A stretch of DNA of 64,000 nucleotides. Source: Hygrocybe punicea (Eukaryota; Basidiomycota; Agaricomycetes; Agaricales; Hygrophoraceae). Positions 10,388-19,893 of the stretch are shown here, piece by piece. The DNA lies in NCBI GenBank assembly GCA_963556145.1, contig OY744471.1:1171590-1235589 (forward strand). Reading direction: 5' to 3'. The position numbers and the translations under genes are program-made. Every line of letters begins with the position of its first letter. The stretch's first letter is position 1. Under the pieces are notes generated by a model. That model had not been told where the DNA came from and did not search any database. It worked only from the letters and a program-made list of their open reading frames with translations.

Positions 10388-10824
10388 GCGTCCCACCGGA
10401 CGTGGTCAAGATGCTCGGATGTTGGTCCTCCAACGTGTTTCTTCGCTATTGGAGGAACTTTGAATTGATTGCCCCGCTTTATGCAGAACTTCTCGCCCCC
10501 GCTTCCTCATTCGCACACGGCCGGAAAGGCCTCTCTACATCCCTCTCTTAGCCTTAGCCTTAGCTCTAGGCTTTTGGTTGGCGGGTTTTCCATCCAGGCT
10601 TGCCTGTCGTCAGTTCTCCTTTGTCGCCTCTTCTGGGCAGATCGTCTTCACCTGTACAGTACACCCAAATCGCCAGTTGTGTTTATGTAGATCTAGCTCC
10701 TTTTCCTATCTCAGACTAGACACATTCCCACGACTTCCGATTTCCCCCAAAAACCTACGACAAGAGTTTAGATCACATCACTATATACTCGCTCTGTCCT
10801 CCAGTCTAGCCAAGAAAACACGAG

Positions 10825-11460
10825 TCAGATAGCGAGAAACTCGACGAGACGAGCACGGAAGGTGTATCCTTCAAGAAACAGGGTGCTTGCAGTATTGTTG
10901 GCAGCCAGCGAAACCAAATCAATTGCACCAGTATCCCTGAGAGCCATGACACAGGAGTTCACATCCCCAGCAATGTTTGGAAAGCAGGGTGCGATGTTCT
11001 GCCAAAGTGGTTCAGTGCCAGATTGTTGGGGTGCATTGAGTACTTACTTTCCACCAAAACAAAACCATGTAGGACCACCGTGTAGTTTGGACCCGATAGC
11101 TGGCAGTGCGAAGTGCTTGAGCAACTTCCAGTGCCTCATCATCAACTGAGAAGTCTTTGACGGTGAAATTTGCAGTTAACATCGTGATGGTGCGACAAGT
11201 CGGACGGAGGGGATTATAGGAAGCATTCACATCAATCCTACATCTATTTAAATGTCAGCACTAAGCGAGCAAAGCAAGCCACGTACCACACATTGCAAAC
11301 AGAGCCGAGCAACATCCGTGATTGGAACTCAACGAAGCCTGTGGAACTTGGCAAATATTTCGGAGTTGGGATTCTGGAAAGTGAAATCTGCATGAATACT
11401 AAACCAGAAACAGATCATTAGCCAAATGATAAAACACCATATATTCAAGAAACCTACATT
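10825..11460 (-). pseudogene. Unidentified three-exon gene fragment
   Basis: Three minus-strand exons join in phase. The first starts near 11380 after an acceptor ATGCAG and reads SLSRIPTPKYLPSSTGFVEF. It joins IDVNASYNPLRPTCRTIT through an intron with donor GTACGTGG. The second joins NIAPCFPNIAGDVNSC through an intron with donor GTAAGTAC. The last exon stops at 10825-10827. I do not recognise the family. No start codon is evident, so it looks like an internal-to-C-terminal piece of a host gene. It lies next to, and on the same strand as, the RPB1 fragment, which suggests joint capture or duplication. Confidence 0.45.
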
Positions 11461-11469
11461 TGGGTGACG

Positions 11470-12489
11470 CTAGACCAATGAGGCAAAAAAATATGTAGAG
11501 TTCGGAAAATGGCAAGGACTCATGGCCGAGTAAGCTGGCGACATCAAGGAATCAGTCGGTGCTGAAGTTGCACATGGTAAAGTCGTAAATGGGGACGTCA
11601 GAGAGAAGGACAGAGATGGAGGTGAATAGCGAGGACTCATAGGTGAGTAACCTGGTGAGGTAAGGTTGAGGACTGGAGACGTTGGTGAATAAGTTGGCGA
11701 TGTCGGTTCACATCCATGATCGTAGAATGGTGAAGTCGCATATGGTGAAGTTTGGGAAGTCACACCACCGAATGGTGATTGAGGAACATATATGGGGGAG
11801 GTTGGAGAGTAGGCATTTGGTGAGCTGGGACTGTACATTGAGCCCACAGGAATTCCACCAGCTCCTATTGGGCTCTGACTGAAGACCGACCACTGGAAGG
11901 TCCCTGGGTCCTCCTGACCATTACCTGCAAGCGGTGAGAAAGCAGCGGACTCCCCCTTGAACATCCCACCCTCCCACATAGGAGCGTCAGCATCGTAAGG
12001 TGTCATTACCCCCTGACCCGGCATCATGCCTCCATCAGCCGGTACTGACAGCATTTTGTGCGTAGGTAGCCGATGATCCACAATGGTGTCCTTCAACATA
12101 TTGATATCGACCGCAACATCGAAGGATCCTGTACCCATGGGAGCCATTTGACCAAATATAATGTTCTCGGAGATGCCATGGCAATCGTCCCTCTTTAGGT
12201 CACAGAGCAAATCCAGGTGGCAGTAGTCGACCTTGGATCTGTCAAACTCAATGACACTACGCAAGTCCTTGAAAATTGCTGCCTGAGCCTGCTTCGTTTG
12301 TGCGTCATAGCTATCCTGGTGGATGATGACCTTAGCATGTTCAATGAGAAAGATACCAGGGACACCATGCAAGCTAACTGATTTCAGCATCGTGTTCAAG
12401 TTCTCCAGCTACTGGAGGAAAACGACCTCCTCCAGATCATCATCCTTTCCGCACAATGACTGATCAGATTTGGATGAACAGCGCATAAT
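11470..12489 (-). pseudogene. RPB1: RNA polymerase II largest subunit (RPB1) fragment
   Basis: The minus strand encodes the end of RPB1: an acidic segment then VFLQ, NTMLKSVSLHGVPGIFLIEH, VIEFDRSKVDYCHLDLLCDL, GQMAPMGTGSFDVAVDI, and then degenerate CTD heptads (SPTYSPTSP, SPGYSPMSP, SPRYSPPSL). Compared with intact RPB1 the block between LLCDL and DDCHG is missing, an internal deletion. An in-frame TAG at 12409-12411 sits where CAG would restore sense. The heptads have drifted to LTSP and AMSP variants. The catalytic body of RPB1 is absent. This is a truncated, decaying duplicate. The true RPB1 must lie elsewhere. Confidence 0.85.
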
Positions 12490-12786
12490 AATAACAGTAG
12501 AATCATGAGACAATAGGGATTAAGAGAGACATACCAGAAAACAATTGGGACAAGCCGAACCAAGATGGGATGAAGCAAGGAATGAATGTGTCGAAGCAAG
12601 GTTGAGTATCTGTGGAGAGGTTGAAGGGAGAACGAGTCATGCTAGTAACGGTAACTCCCATTCACAAATGCTCACTCGGCACTCAGCACTCAGCGCTCAG
12701 CGCTCAGCACCCGATTCTAGATCCTTATTCATAATTGTACTGTATCAAACCAAATGTAATAACGAGTCTGTTACAGATGGTAACTA

Positions 12787-13173
12787 TTACTGAGCTGCTT
12801 GAATTTCATCTTCTTCTACGTCCCATTCCACTTCAGCAGCATCATCTTCAAGTATTTCAATATATTGCACAAGATCACATTCTTCCACCTGATCAGAATT
12901 CCATGCAGCGAGGTCAACGAGAGACTGGCGCCAGTTGAATTTTAGCATTTGAAGTTCCTCAAATCGTCCAGCACCAAGTCACGATCGGCAATCAGAAGCA
13001 ACCAGCTTGCCAGCTGAAAATAACCATTCGCAAGGGACTGAGGAGGCCTGAACAGGAAGAATGTCAAGGGCAATTCTTGCGAGCGGCGGATACACCTTGG
13101 TGTGATGCTGGGCCAGAAATTGGTAAGGCCCGAATGAAGCCTGAGTCAACGAGAGCCACTTACACTCCACCAT
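12787..13173 (-). pseudogene. hAT transposase C-terminal dimerisation domain, fragment
   Basis: The minus-strand frame reads YPPLARIALDILPVQASSVP then CEWLFSAGKLVASD, the hallmark of the hAT C-terminal domain (normally CERxFSAG). After one in-frame TGA (12976-12978, where CGA restores sense) the same frame continues FEELQMLKFNWR and an acidic tail to a TAA at 12787-12789. The N-terminal BED finger and DDE parts are missing. Non-functional. Confidence 0.85.
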
Positions 13174-13490
13174 TCTACGATATCAGTCTCTTTTGAGACT
13201 AGTGGGGTGTGGGCCATTGTTTTGCATGGCAGGTTACTCGTCCCTTTTTAGCAATGAGAGCGTAAGTATATACAAATCATATGGAATTATTTCCCTGCTA
13301 TGATAATAAATATTTGCAAAGTTATTGATATTTCTTGTATTATTACATACTGATGCTATTCAGATACCATTCTGAACCACACTACAATGATATACATTTC
13401 ATAATTGATTATATCCTGTTCCTTCCAATTTTTCATAACCTAATATCAGATCCCACATTGGCATCTTTCATATCAAGTTTGCAGTGTTCA

Positions 13491-14243
13491 TAGACTGTCC
13501 ATGGGCAGGGCCATGACTCTCTGGCCAAGGTCAACCCTGGCCTGGCCCTTTAGGGCCAGGGCTGGGCCAGTGATTAGCTGGCCCTGCCCTCCATTCAAGG
13601 GCAAAGGGCTAAGTCAGTAAACAGCCAGCCCAGCCCTCTTAGATATTAGGGGTACAAGTATGTGGTTTAGCTTACTCTAACCATGGATACTTTAGCATTT
13701 CCTAAACCACCAAGCTTATATAGTTAGTTCCCATATTTGGAGATCCTTTTAGCCTTGGGGTCCCCCACAGGTTCATAACTCCACAGTATCAAAGGCTACC
13801 AAAAATGGCTCATATCTATCTAGCTATACCTACAACTTGAACCTGTATAGTTGAGCACATGCACTGATGATCCTTGATAATTCAAAATGAAGAAATTCAA
13901 ATTTAGCAGACTGCAAAAGCTACAAGTTGGGTATGCAGATAAAAGGCTTGATGTGGAAGGAGAAATTATGAAGAAATATATTGGAGATTTTGATGTTAAT
14001 GATGACAATGTAGATTAAAATACTGTTATTGGAGAGCACATAGAGACAGATTTATGAGCATGTACAAAATTTTGAGATAGAGGGCCAGGGCTGACCCTGG
14101 GCCAACTCTGACCTGGCCTGGCCCTGATCTGGCCCTTATGACCCAGGGCCAGGGCCAGCTGAAGGTGGACTGGACCTCAAGGGCCAGGGTCAGGGTTAGT
14201 AGAATCAGCTGAGGGGCAGCCTAGGCTGACCCATGGACAGTCT
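13491..14243. mobile_element. GGCCCTGG-rich foldback element
   Basis: The left end TAGACTGTCCATGGGCAGG and right end TGACCCATGGACAGTCT form terminal inverted repeats. Both arms (about 130-170 bp) are packed with GGCCAGGG/CCCTGGCC words and can pair. The unique centre (about 13640-14080) has no clear gene; a short acidic frame ends at about 14018. No exact target duplication is visible, so the class is uncertain. Confidence 0.5.
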
Positions 14244-14682
14244 GAACTGTGTTCATGTTGGCATATATATAACTACTTCACTACTTTATCATTAGTAATA
14301 GTTACTGTGTAATTTACCTCACATCCAGTTCATTTTACATAGTTATTGATATCACCATGTTCACCAACTTCACATACATGTCATAGTTTGAATTGCACAA
14401 GTTTGCTGACATAGCACAGAGGTTATACTTTGACTTTACATAAAACAGGTCATTATCACTCTCTGTTCAGATTTGTGATTTCAATTCTTGATATGTTCAC
14501 TTTCAATTTTGAATTTATTGAGGACAGAATTTCAATTATGATATCAGTATATTGTGGTGAAGAGAAAATGTATTCAAGGTAAAGTGTATTCATTATATTT
14601 CAAAATTCTCAGTATTGGGTACTCACTTTTTGCGTGATTATTAATATTAATTTCAATGCATATAGTAAATTTGCTAGATCAC

Positions 14683-15330
14683 AGATACATTGAATATATT
14701 GTTTGTACAAGAGTTTGTGCAAACACAATGCCTGGGAGTAAAGCTGGGACACCTGCCGAACAGTTGTCGAACACTGTTCGGCCTGTTCGACAAGGGTGCA
14801 CTGTTCACATTATTAACAATTCTAATAAACTCAGTAAATGTAGCTACATCCAAGATACATGCAATATATCATTTGTAAAAGTGTTTGTGCATGGGCAATG
14901 CCCAGATCAAAGCTGGGACACTTGTCGAACACTGTTCGGCCTGTTCTACAAGGGTGCACTGTTCACATTATTAACAATTCTAATAAACTCAGTACATGTA
15001 GCTACATCCAAGATACATGCAATATATTGTTCGTAAAAGTGTTTGTGCATGAGCAATGCCCCAGACTAAAGCTGGGACACTTGTCGAACAGTTGTCAAAC
15101 ACCGTTTTGCCTGTTCAACCAGTGTAGACTGTTCACATTATTAACAATTCTAATAAACTCAGTATATGTCCCTACATTGCAGATACATGCAATATACCAT
15201 TCGTACAAATGTTTGTGCAAAGACAATGCATCAGACTCTACCTGGGACACCTGCTGAACCCTTATGGAACACTGCTCAGCATGTTCAACAAGTGTGCACT
15301 GTTTGCATTTAACCATTCCATTGCACTACC
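14683..15330. repeat. Four-unit 158-170 bp tandem minisatellite
   Basis: Units start at 14683, 14853, 15011 and 15181 (AGATACATGCAATAT and variants). Each contains GTTTGTGCA, AAAGCTGGGACAC, TGTCGAACACTGTTCGGCC and CTGTTCACATTATTAACAAT. The second unit lacks a short stretch of about 12 bp. Long ORFs through the array are artefacts of a period that varies around a multiple of three. Confidence 0.85.
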
Positions 15331-15654
15331 AATGCATTCAATTGTTGTAAAAAGTTGTCAAACATTTACGGCTTGCAACTGCGATGCAACCATGCTATAA
15401 CAATATCTATTCCCAATTTGGCATCTGTGATCTAGGCAGCTGTGATCTGGCTGCCTTATTGTTCCTGCTGATTGGGACAACAAATTCTCACACTCAACTC
15501 TGCCCAGTCACACGGTTTCATAGTTATTCCCAGGGCTTCAAAATTGATCCCACAGTTTGGAAATTTTGTTCCCACAGCTTGGCAAATTAGAGTGTGACCC
15601 TGAGTTGAAAAATCTGCTGTATAGAACGATTCCCTTATCGGGACTCGTAACAAG

Positions 15655-16946
15655 TCATTGAGGTGCTAATAAAACTGCGTTGACGCGAAACTGTGCTGAC
15701 ATTTCAGAGTTAAACCATTTGATCATACCGCACTTTTCCATTGGCAGTCGGCTATGCAGGAATCTTGCAGCATGAATGGATTCACCAATATCATCAAAGA
15801 ACACCAGAAATTTTGGTGGTTTCCAACTATCTGGTGGGTTCTTGGGAACCAGAAAGGCCAAGTTGAGAAATGTGTTGGCTGGATGTGCCATTCCCTGCAT
15901 GGTTAGTTTAATAATGGGCCGGTCATTCGAACAATGCATGTGATGAAGGTTTTCCTTGCGAATCTGTAGTGCTTCCATGACATCATAAAGGACAAGTTTT
16001 GGCAAAGTCACGGAGACAATGTAGAAGTGGACGTGATTTGGAAGAAGGCACCTTAACCTTTCAACCTGTTTATAGTCTTGTCGGAAGCCAGCCCATTTAC
16101 TGATGCAATGACCTTTGTCAAAGGTTATACTGATAAGCCTGTTTGTGAACAGATGATTTTTCCATAGGCTTGCGAAGCCCCAGTTATGTTTCATCAAGGT
16201 CTCAATATTGGTCAAGATGATGCGATATTGGAGATTGGCAATATCCTGGTGACTGTGTCAATCATTCACACAAGTATGAATTGACTCAGCTACATACTCT
16301 GAAGGTTGCCACCGATGCGTTCTCGGCAGTGACAGTAATTGCTTGGATGCCATGTTTAGTAAGGTCACGAACATTCATCAGAATGTTTAGAGGTGTGCAA
16401 ATAATTTGTATGCTGTCAGCATTGACTAGGTGGGGCATCCAAAAGGTGAGAGTTTTGCCAGAGCCTGTTGCTGCTAGGCAAATGCAGGGATAAGGGTAAT
16501 CCCTGATCCGCAGGTATCCGGACTCTTGAGAGTACGAGTACAGGTACAGATTCTCGTATCCGTGGGCTTCAAAATGAGCCTAAGATCATCCAAAATGGTC
16601 AAGAATTGACTGAGATAGAGACTAAACATTGATTGGACTCTATCTCAGTCAATTCTTGACCATTTTGGGTGATCTCAGGCTCATTTTGATCAGAAATCCG
16701 TGGTTAAAATCCACGGATATTGTATCCGTATCTGTGGCAAGTACGAGTATGGATACAGAACAATGTATCCTGGGATTACCCCTGCATTTGCCTAGTTGCT
16801 GCAATGGCAATGACATCCTTGTCGTGCTTTAAGATGGCTGCTGCGACCTGGAGCTGCCAGAGACATGGAATCTGTCCGATGGTTTTTGTGGTGGCTTCAC
16901 GAAGCTAATCCAATATTGGGTCGGGTTCAGCAGATTTTTCTGACAT
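15655..16946 (-). pseudogene. RecQ-like DEAD/DEAH helicase pseudogene, split by a MITE
   Basis: The minus-strand coding begins near 16946 and reads GQIPCLWQLQVAAAILKHDK, then DVIAIAAT, where a 320-bp MITE interrupts it. It resumes GSGKTLTFWMPHLVNAD, so the Walker A motif (ATGSGKT) is cut. Next come KHNWGFASLWKNHLFT, a DEAH-box derivative (ITFDKGHCISKW, normally DEAHC) and HFYIVSVTLPKLVL (motif III position S-T/V-T). It ends IKWFNSEMSAQFRV at a premature stop at 15655. A TAG also interrupts the start (near 16907). This matches the RecQ-like P-loop helicase family that is expanded in mushroom genomes. ATPase function is lost: Walker A is split and Walker B Asp-Glu-Ala-His reads Asp-Lys-Gly-His. 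Confidence 0.85.
16475..16794. mobile_element. hAT-type MITE (320 bp)
   Basis: Termini TAGGCAAATGCAGGG and CCTGCATTTGCCTA form inverted repeats, and identical 8-bp target duplications GTTGCTGC flank them (16467-16474, 16795-16802). Inside lies a second long inverted repeat (about 16575-16685) in which ATGGTCAAGAATTGACTGAG pairs with its complement around a short loop. No coding capacity. Confidence 0.9.
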
Positions 16947-17855
16947 TTATCACAGGTGTATGAAATATAATTAGTAACAGTACGCTATATTAGGACTTAA
17001 CAGAATTGTGGCTGCTTTGTTTACAAACATTTCTTCAACCCATATTGGAGAGGGTCGAGAGAATAAGAGTTCTGGGTTTTAAAAAAGAGGTGGCGGAGAC
17101 TCAAAGTCTCGGAAGTTCCCTAGATGTATATTGAAGTATATTTCTCTCACCCTCAGAATTACGGCTTGGTAGGAGCCTGGTTCAGATGTTGTCTTTATAT
17201 ATGTATCATCTTGAACAAATTGTGAGGGCTTGAACTGAGTGAGTGTTGAAACCAACTATTTTCAACATTCCATATATCATACAATTGTATGATGATAAAA
17301 ATATTGCTAAATAATAGAATACTGCTTGTGACAATATTCACTAATATGAAATATTACATAATTTAGTGGCTTGTAACAGTAACAGTATGCACAGTCACAG
17401 ACTGTGCATACTCAAGGTTGCATAACTTGTCATGCAACCTTTCTTCAGATTTGAGCACTTCTAATTACAAGAACTGATATAATAATACTGGTATTTGATA
17501 TGACTATGATAAATACAATCAGATAGGGGACCATTAGTTTTGCATAGACTTAAGAGTTACTAAATATGGAGCATGGGAAAATATTACCTGAAATAAATAA
17601 TATGCTCTTGTGACTTCTAAGACCCCTGGCAGTTTTAGAATTGCATTATCTACAAAATTGGGTTAGTAAATTACAAAATGGTTGATGAAAGCTGGCGGTT
17701 TAGAAATTTGTATAAGGTTTCTAACTGAATTTCAACTGGATTCCTTCATAAAAAGTATGCTAAAATGTTGATTTCTGTTTATGATGCTTTCATGTCTAGT
17801 TTATGTCATGACCCCATGAAATACATAATAGTTACTTTGTTATGATCATCATTCA
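16947..17855. other. AT-rich gap without a recognised gene
   Basis: No coding region is supportable. The only structured part is a pair of adjacent hairpins at 17384-17440. Confidence 0.6.
17384..17440. repeat. Two adjacent perfect hairpins
   Basis: AGTATGCACAGT (17384-17395) pairs with ACTGTGCATACT (17401-17412) around a 5-nt loop. AGGTTGCAT (17415-17423) pairs with ATGCAACCT (17432-17440) around 8 nt. Confidence 0.7.
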
Positions 17856-17859
17856 TCAG

Positions 17860-18200
17860 TCCATGAAAAGTCCAGATAAAGTCCACATGGAGTCCACATG
17901 GAGTCCATCTTGAATCTGTTCTTGCATCAGTCCCATAGTCCATGTCTTGTCCATGCGGAGTCCATGTGGAATCCATGTGGAAGCTTTATCCTGAAAATCA
18001 TTTATCAGTCCATCAAAAGTCCAGACAAAGTCCACCAATAGTCCACAATGAGTCCAGTCCTACATGCAGACTCCATGTGGAGTCCACCTGGAGTGGACTG
18101 GGGGTGGACAAATTTTGGTAGGACTAAAGGTGGACTGAAGGTGGACTGGAGGTGGACTGGAGGCGAACAATGTGGACTGAAGGTGGATTCCATGTGTATT
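17860..18200. repeat. AGTCCA/TGGACT-rich foldback
   Basis: The left half repeats AGTCCA(C/T)ATGGAGTCCA, and the right half repeats the complement GGTGGACTGAAGGTGGACT. The halves can pair imperfectly. Minus-strand ORFs through it are low complexity (repeated TWTM/WTFSG-like words) and are not genes. Confidence 0.6.
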
Positions 18201-18342
18201 CCCGGGGGAGTGATAAATACAGTGAATCGAGACAATTCAACAGCCCTTGAGTGGCTCAGGAGTATTTTTGTCAACTCCAGTGAGCTCAAAAGACAATTCA
18301 GTGCAAATTCCAACCAATTCCCAATTCTTGGAATTTGCATTA

Positions 18343-19156
18343 CAGCCGTTTGTGGTGAGCTTGACACTTGTGGGAAATTTTTTGATTGATTAAAATAATA
18401 TGGACTTGGTGAAAATTTCTGTGCTCTACCTTGTATCTCATGAAGTACTGCATGGATTAACATGGTTACAGAGGGAAAGTTGTACTATTTCTTAAGGGCT
18501 ATCTACTGCTATCATTACATTTGGACCATATTTTGTATTTGGTGACTTGTGGATGAAACAAAAGGTAAACCAGTACTTTTTGACACCCAAAATGATATTG
18601 TCAAATTATGGCATCAAATGAACTCCTATGAAAAGAATTGTAGGGAGAAATTTATTCATTTTTTCAAGGGCTAAAAGTACATATACCGTGTTTTTCTTTA
18701 TTTTTGTCCTTTGAGCTCATAATCGTGATTCTTGTGGCATTTCAACCCTAATGTGGACAAACATAGTACAGATGAAATATTGCCTCAAAGGACAAAAATA
18801 AAGAAAAACACGGTATATGTACTTTTAGCCCTTGAAAAAATGAATAAATTTCTCCCTACAATTCTTTTCATAGGAGTTCATTTGATGCCATAATTTGACA
18901 ATATCATTTTGGGTGTCAAAAAGTACTGGTTTACCTTTTGTTTCATCCACAAGTCACCAAATACAAAATATGGTTCAAATGTAATGATAGCAGTAGATAG
19001 CCCTTAAGAAATAGTACAACTTTCCCTCTGTAACCATGTTAATCCATGCAGTACTTCATGAGATACAAGGTAGAGCACAGAAATTTTCACCAAGTCCATA
19101 TTATTTTAATCAATCAAAAAATTTCCCACAAGTGTCAAGCTCACCACAAACGGCTG
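18343..19156. mobile_element. Long foldback MITE, pogo/mariner type (TA flanks)
   Basis: An 814-bp near-perfect palindrome: arms of about 370 bp start CAGCCGTTTGTGGTGAGCTT and differ at about one visible site around a loop of about 70 bp (18717-18786). TA dinucleotides flank both ends (18341-18342, 19157-19158), the duplication made by Tc1/mariner/pogo elements. The left arm plus loop is a diverged copy of the 5' end of the DDE element at 34473, so this is probably its foldback derivative. Confidence 0.8.
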
Positions 19157-19169
19157 TAATATGAACATT

Positions 19170-19890
19170 TTCAGGATTTCAATACTCATATCCAAATCCC
19201 TAATCTCCCACAATTTCAGAATTCTACTTCCCAAACTTCTCAAACTCTTGGAATTACAATTCTCAGACTCCCAAAGCCTGCACTTTTGGAATTCCCATTC
19301 CTAGCATTCCAAGCATTGGAATTCCAATTCTCAGAATTCCCAGAACTTCAGAATCCTAAATCCCAGACCTATATGTCCCAGGGTTTTAGCATTAAATAAC
19401 TGTCCAATACCATTTTGCAAAGTATCTGACCAGTATTGAAGCAGTACTATACTATTTTGCAAAGTGCTTTAAAAGTATTGAAACAGTATCTCAAAGGTAT
19501 TGAAACAGTATCTTAAAAGTATTGACACAGTATCTTAAAAGTATTGACACAGTATCTTAAATCCAAAATATGGCAACAGTACTATACTATTTCATACTGT
19601 ATCTTGATAGGATTCAAAAGGTATTCTAGTAGTGAAAGTGGCACAACTTCCTTACTAGTTTAATACTTTGATTCATCTTAGGTTGCAAGTATTCTATCCA
19701 AACTATACTTTGCTGTAGATACAGTAAAAGTAGTGAAACAAAAGGCTTGATGTTATTGAAAAGGTATAAGTCTCATTTTCCTTCATACTCTCAGATGAAT
19801 TTGAGCACAAGTATTGTAGTTTATATCTGAATACTGTTACAATACCATGTTGAAAGTTCTGGTAATGATATTTAGTATACTTGTCAAGTA
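19170..19890. repeat. GAATTCC-rich and AGTATTGAAACAGTATCTT repeats
   Basis: From 19170 to about 19370 the sequence repeats TTGGAATTCCAATTCTCAGA variants. From 19430 to 19570 there are five imperfect units of about 21 bp (AAAGTATTGAAACAGTATCTT). The remainder is rich in AGTACT/AGTATC words and may be another foldback element. No gene is seen. Confidence 0.6.
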
Positions 19891-19893
19891 CTT

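Larger units (their letters stand above)
7254..10551 (+). pseudogene. Tyrosine recombinase, split by an LTR element
   Basis: The N-terminal part (7254-8035) has a SAM-like core-binding region and the catalytic domain with the first Arg in WGQCRLGDIL and the H-x-x-R box in GHCFRIGGTTE. The frame is cut after codon LLLCG by the insertion at 8036-10387. It resumes in phase at 10388 as VPPDVVKMLGCWSSN, followed by the nucleophile region FLRYWRNFE (catalytic Tyr), and stops at 10549-10551. Removing the insert and one GCGT copy gives a continuous frame of about 314 residues with all catalytic positions (R, HxxR, W in place of the second His, Y). The enzyme would integrate a circular DNA copy. As found, the Tyr is separated from the rest and the protein cannot work. 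Confidence 0.85.
3199..10800 (+). mobile_element. Ngaro/DIRS-type tyrosine-recombinase retrotransposon
   Basis: Order on the plus strand: TATA promoter (3209), Gag-like frame with zinc fingers (3319-5382), reverse transcriptase plus RNase H (5093-7042), and tyrosine recombinase (7254-10551, interrupted). There is no DDE integrase, aspartic protease or methyltransferase. This is the Ngaro arrangement described in basidiomycetes such as Coprinopsis, rather than classical DIRS. Without the 2,352-bp nested LTR element, the unit would be about 5.2 kb. Outer ends are approximate: I could not identify the expected split direct repeats. Confidence 0.8.

Noticed and set aside
14656..15257. Overlapping plus-strand ORFs of 126-132 codons
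   Set aside because: Produced by the four-unit minisatellite; the repeated peptide tracks the DNA repeat.
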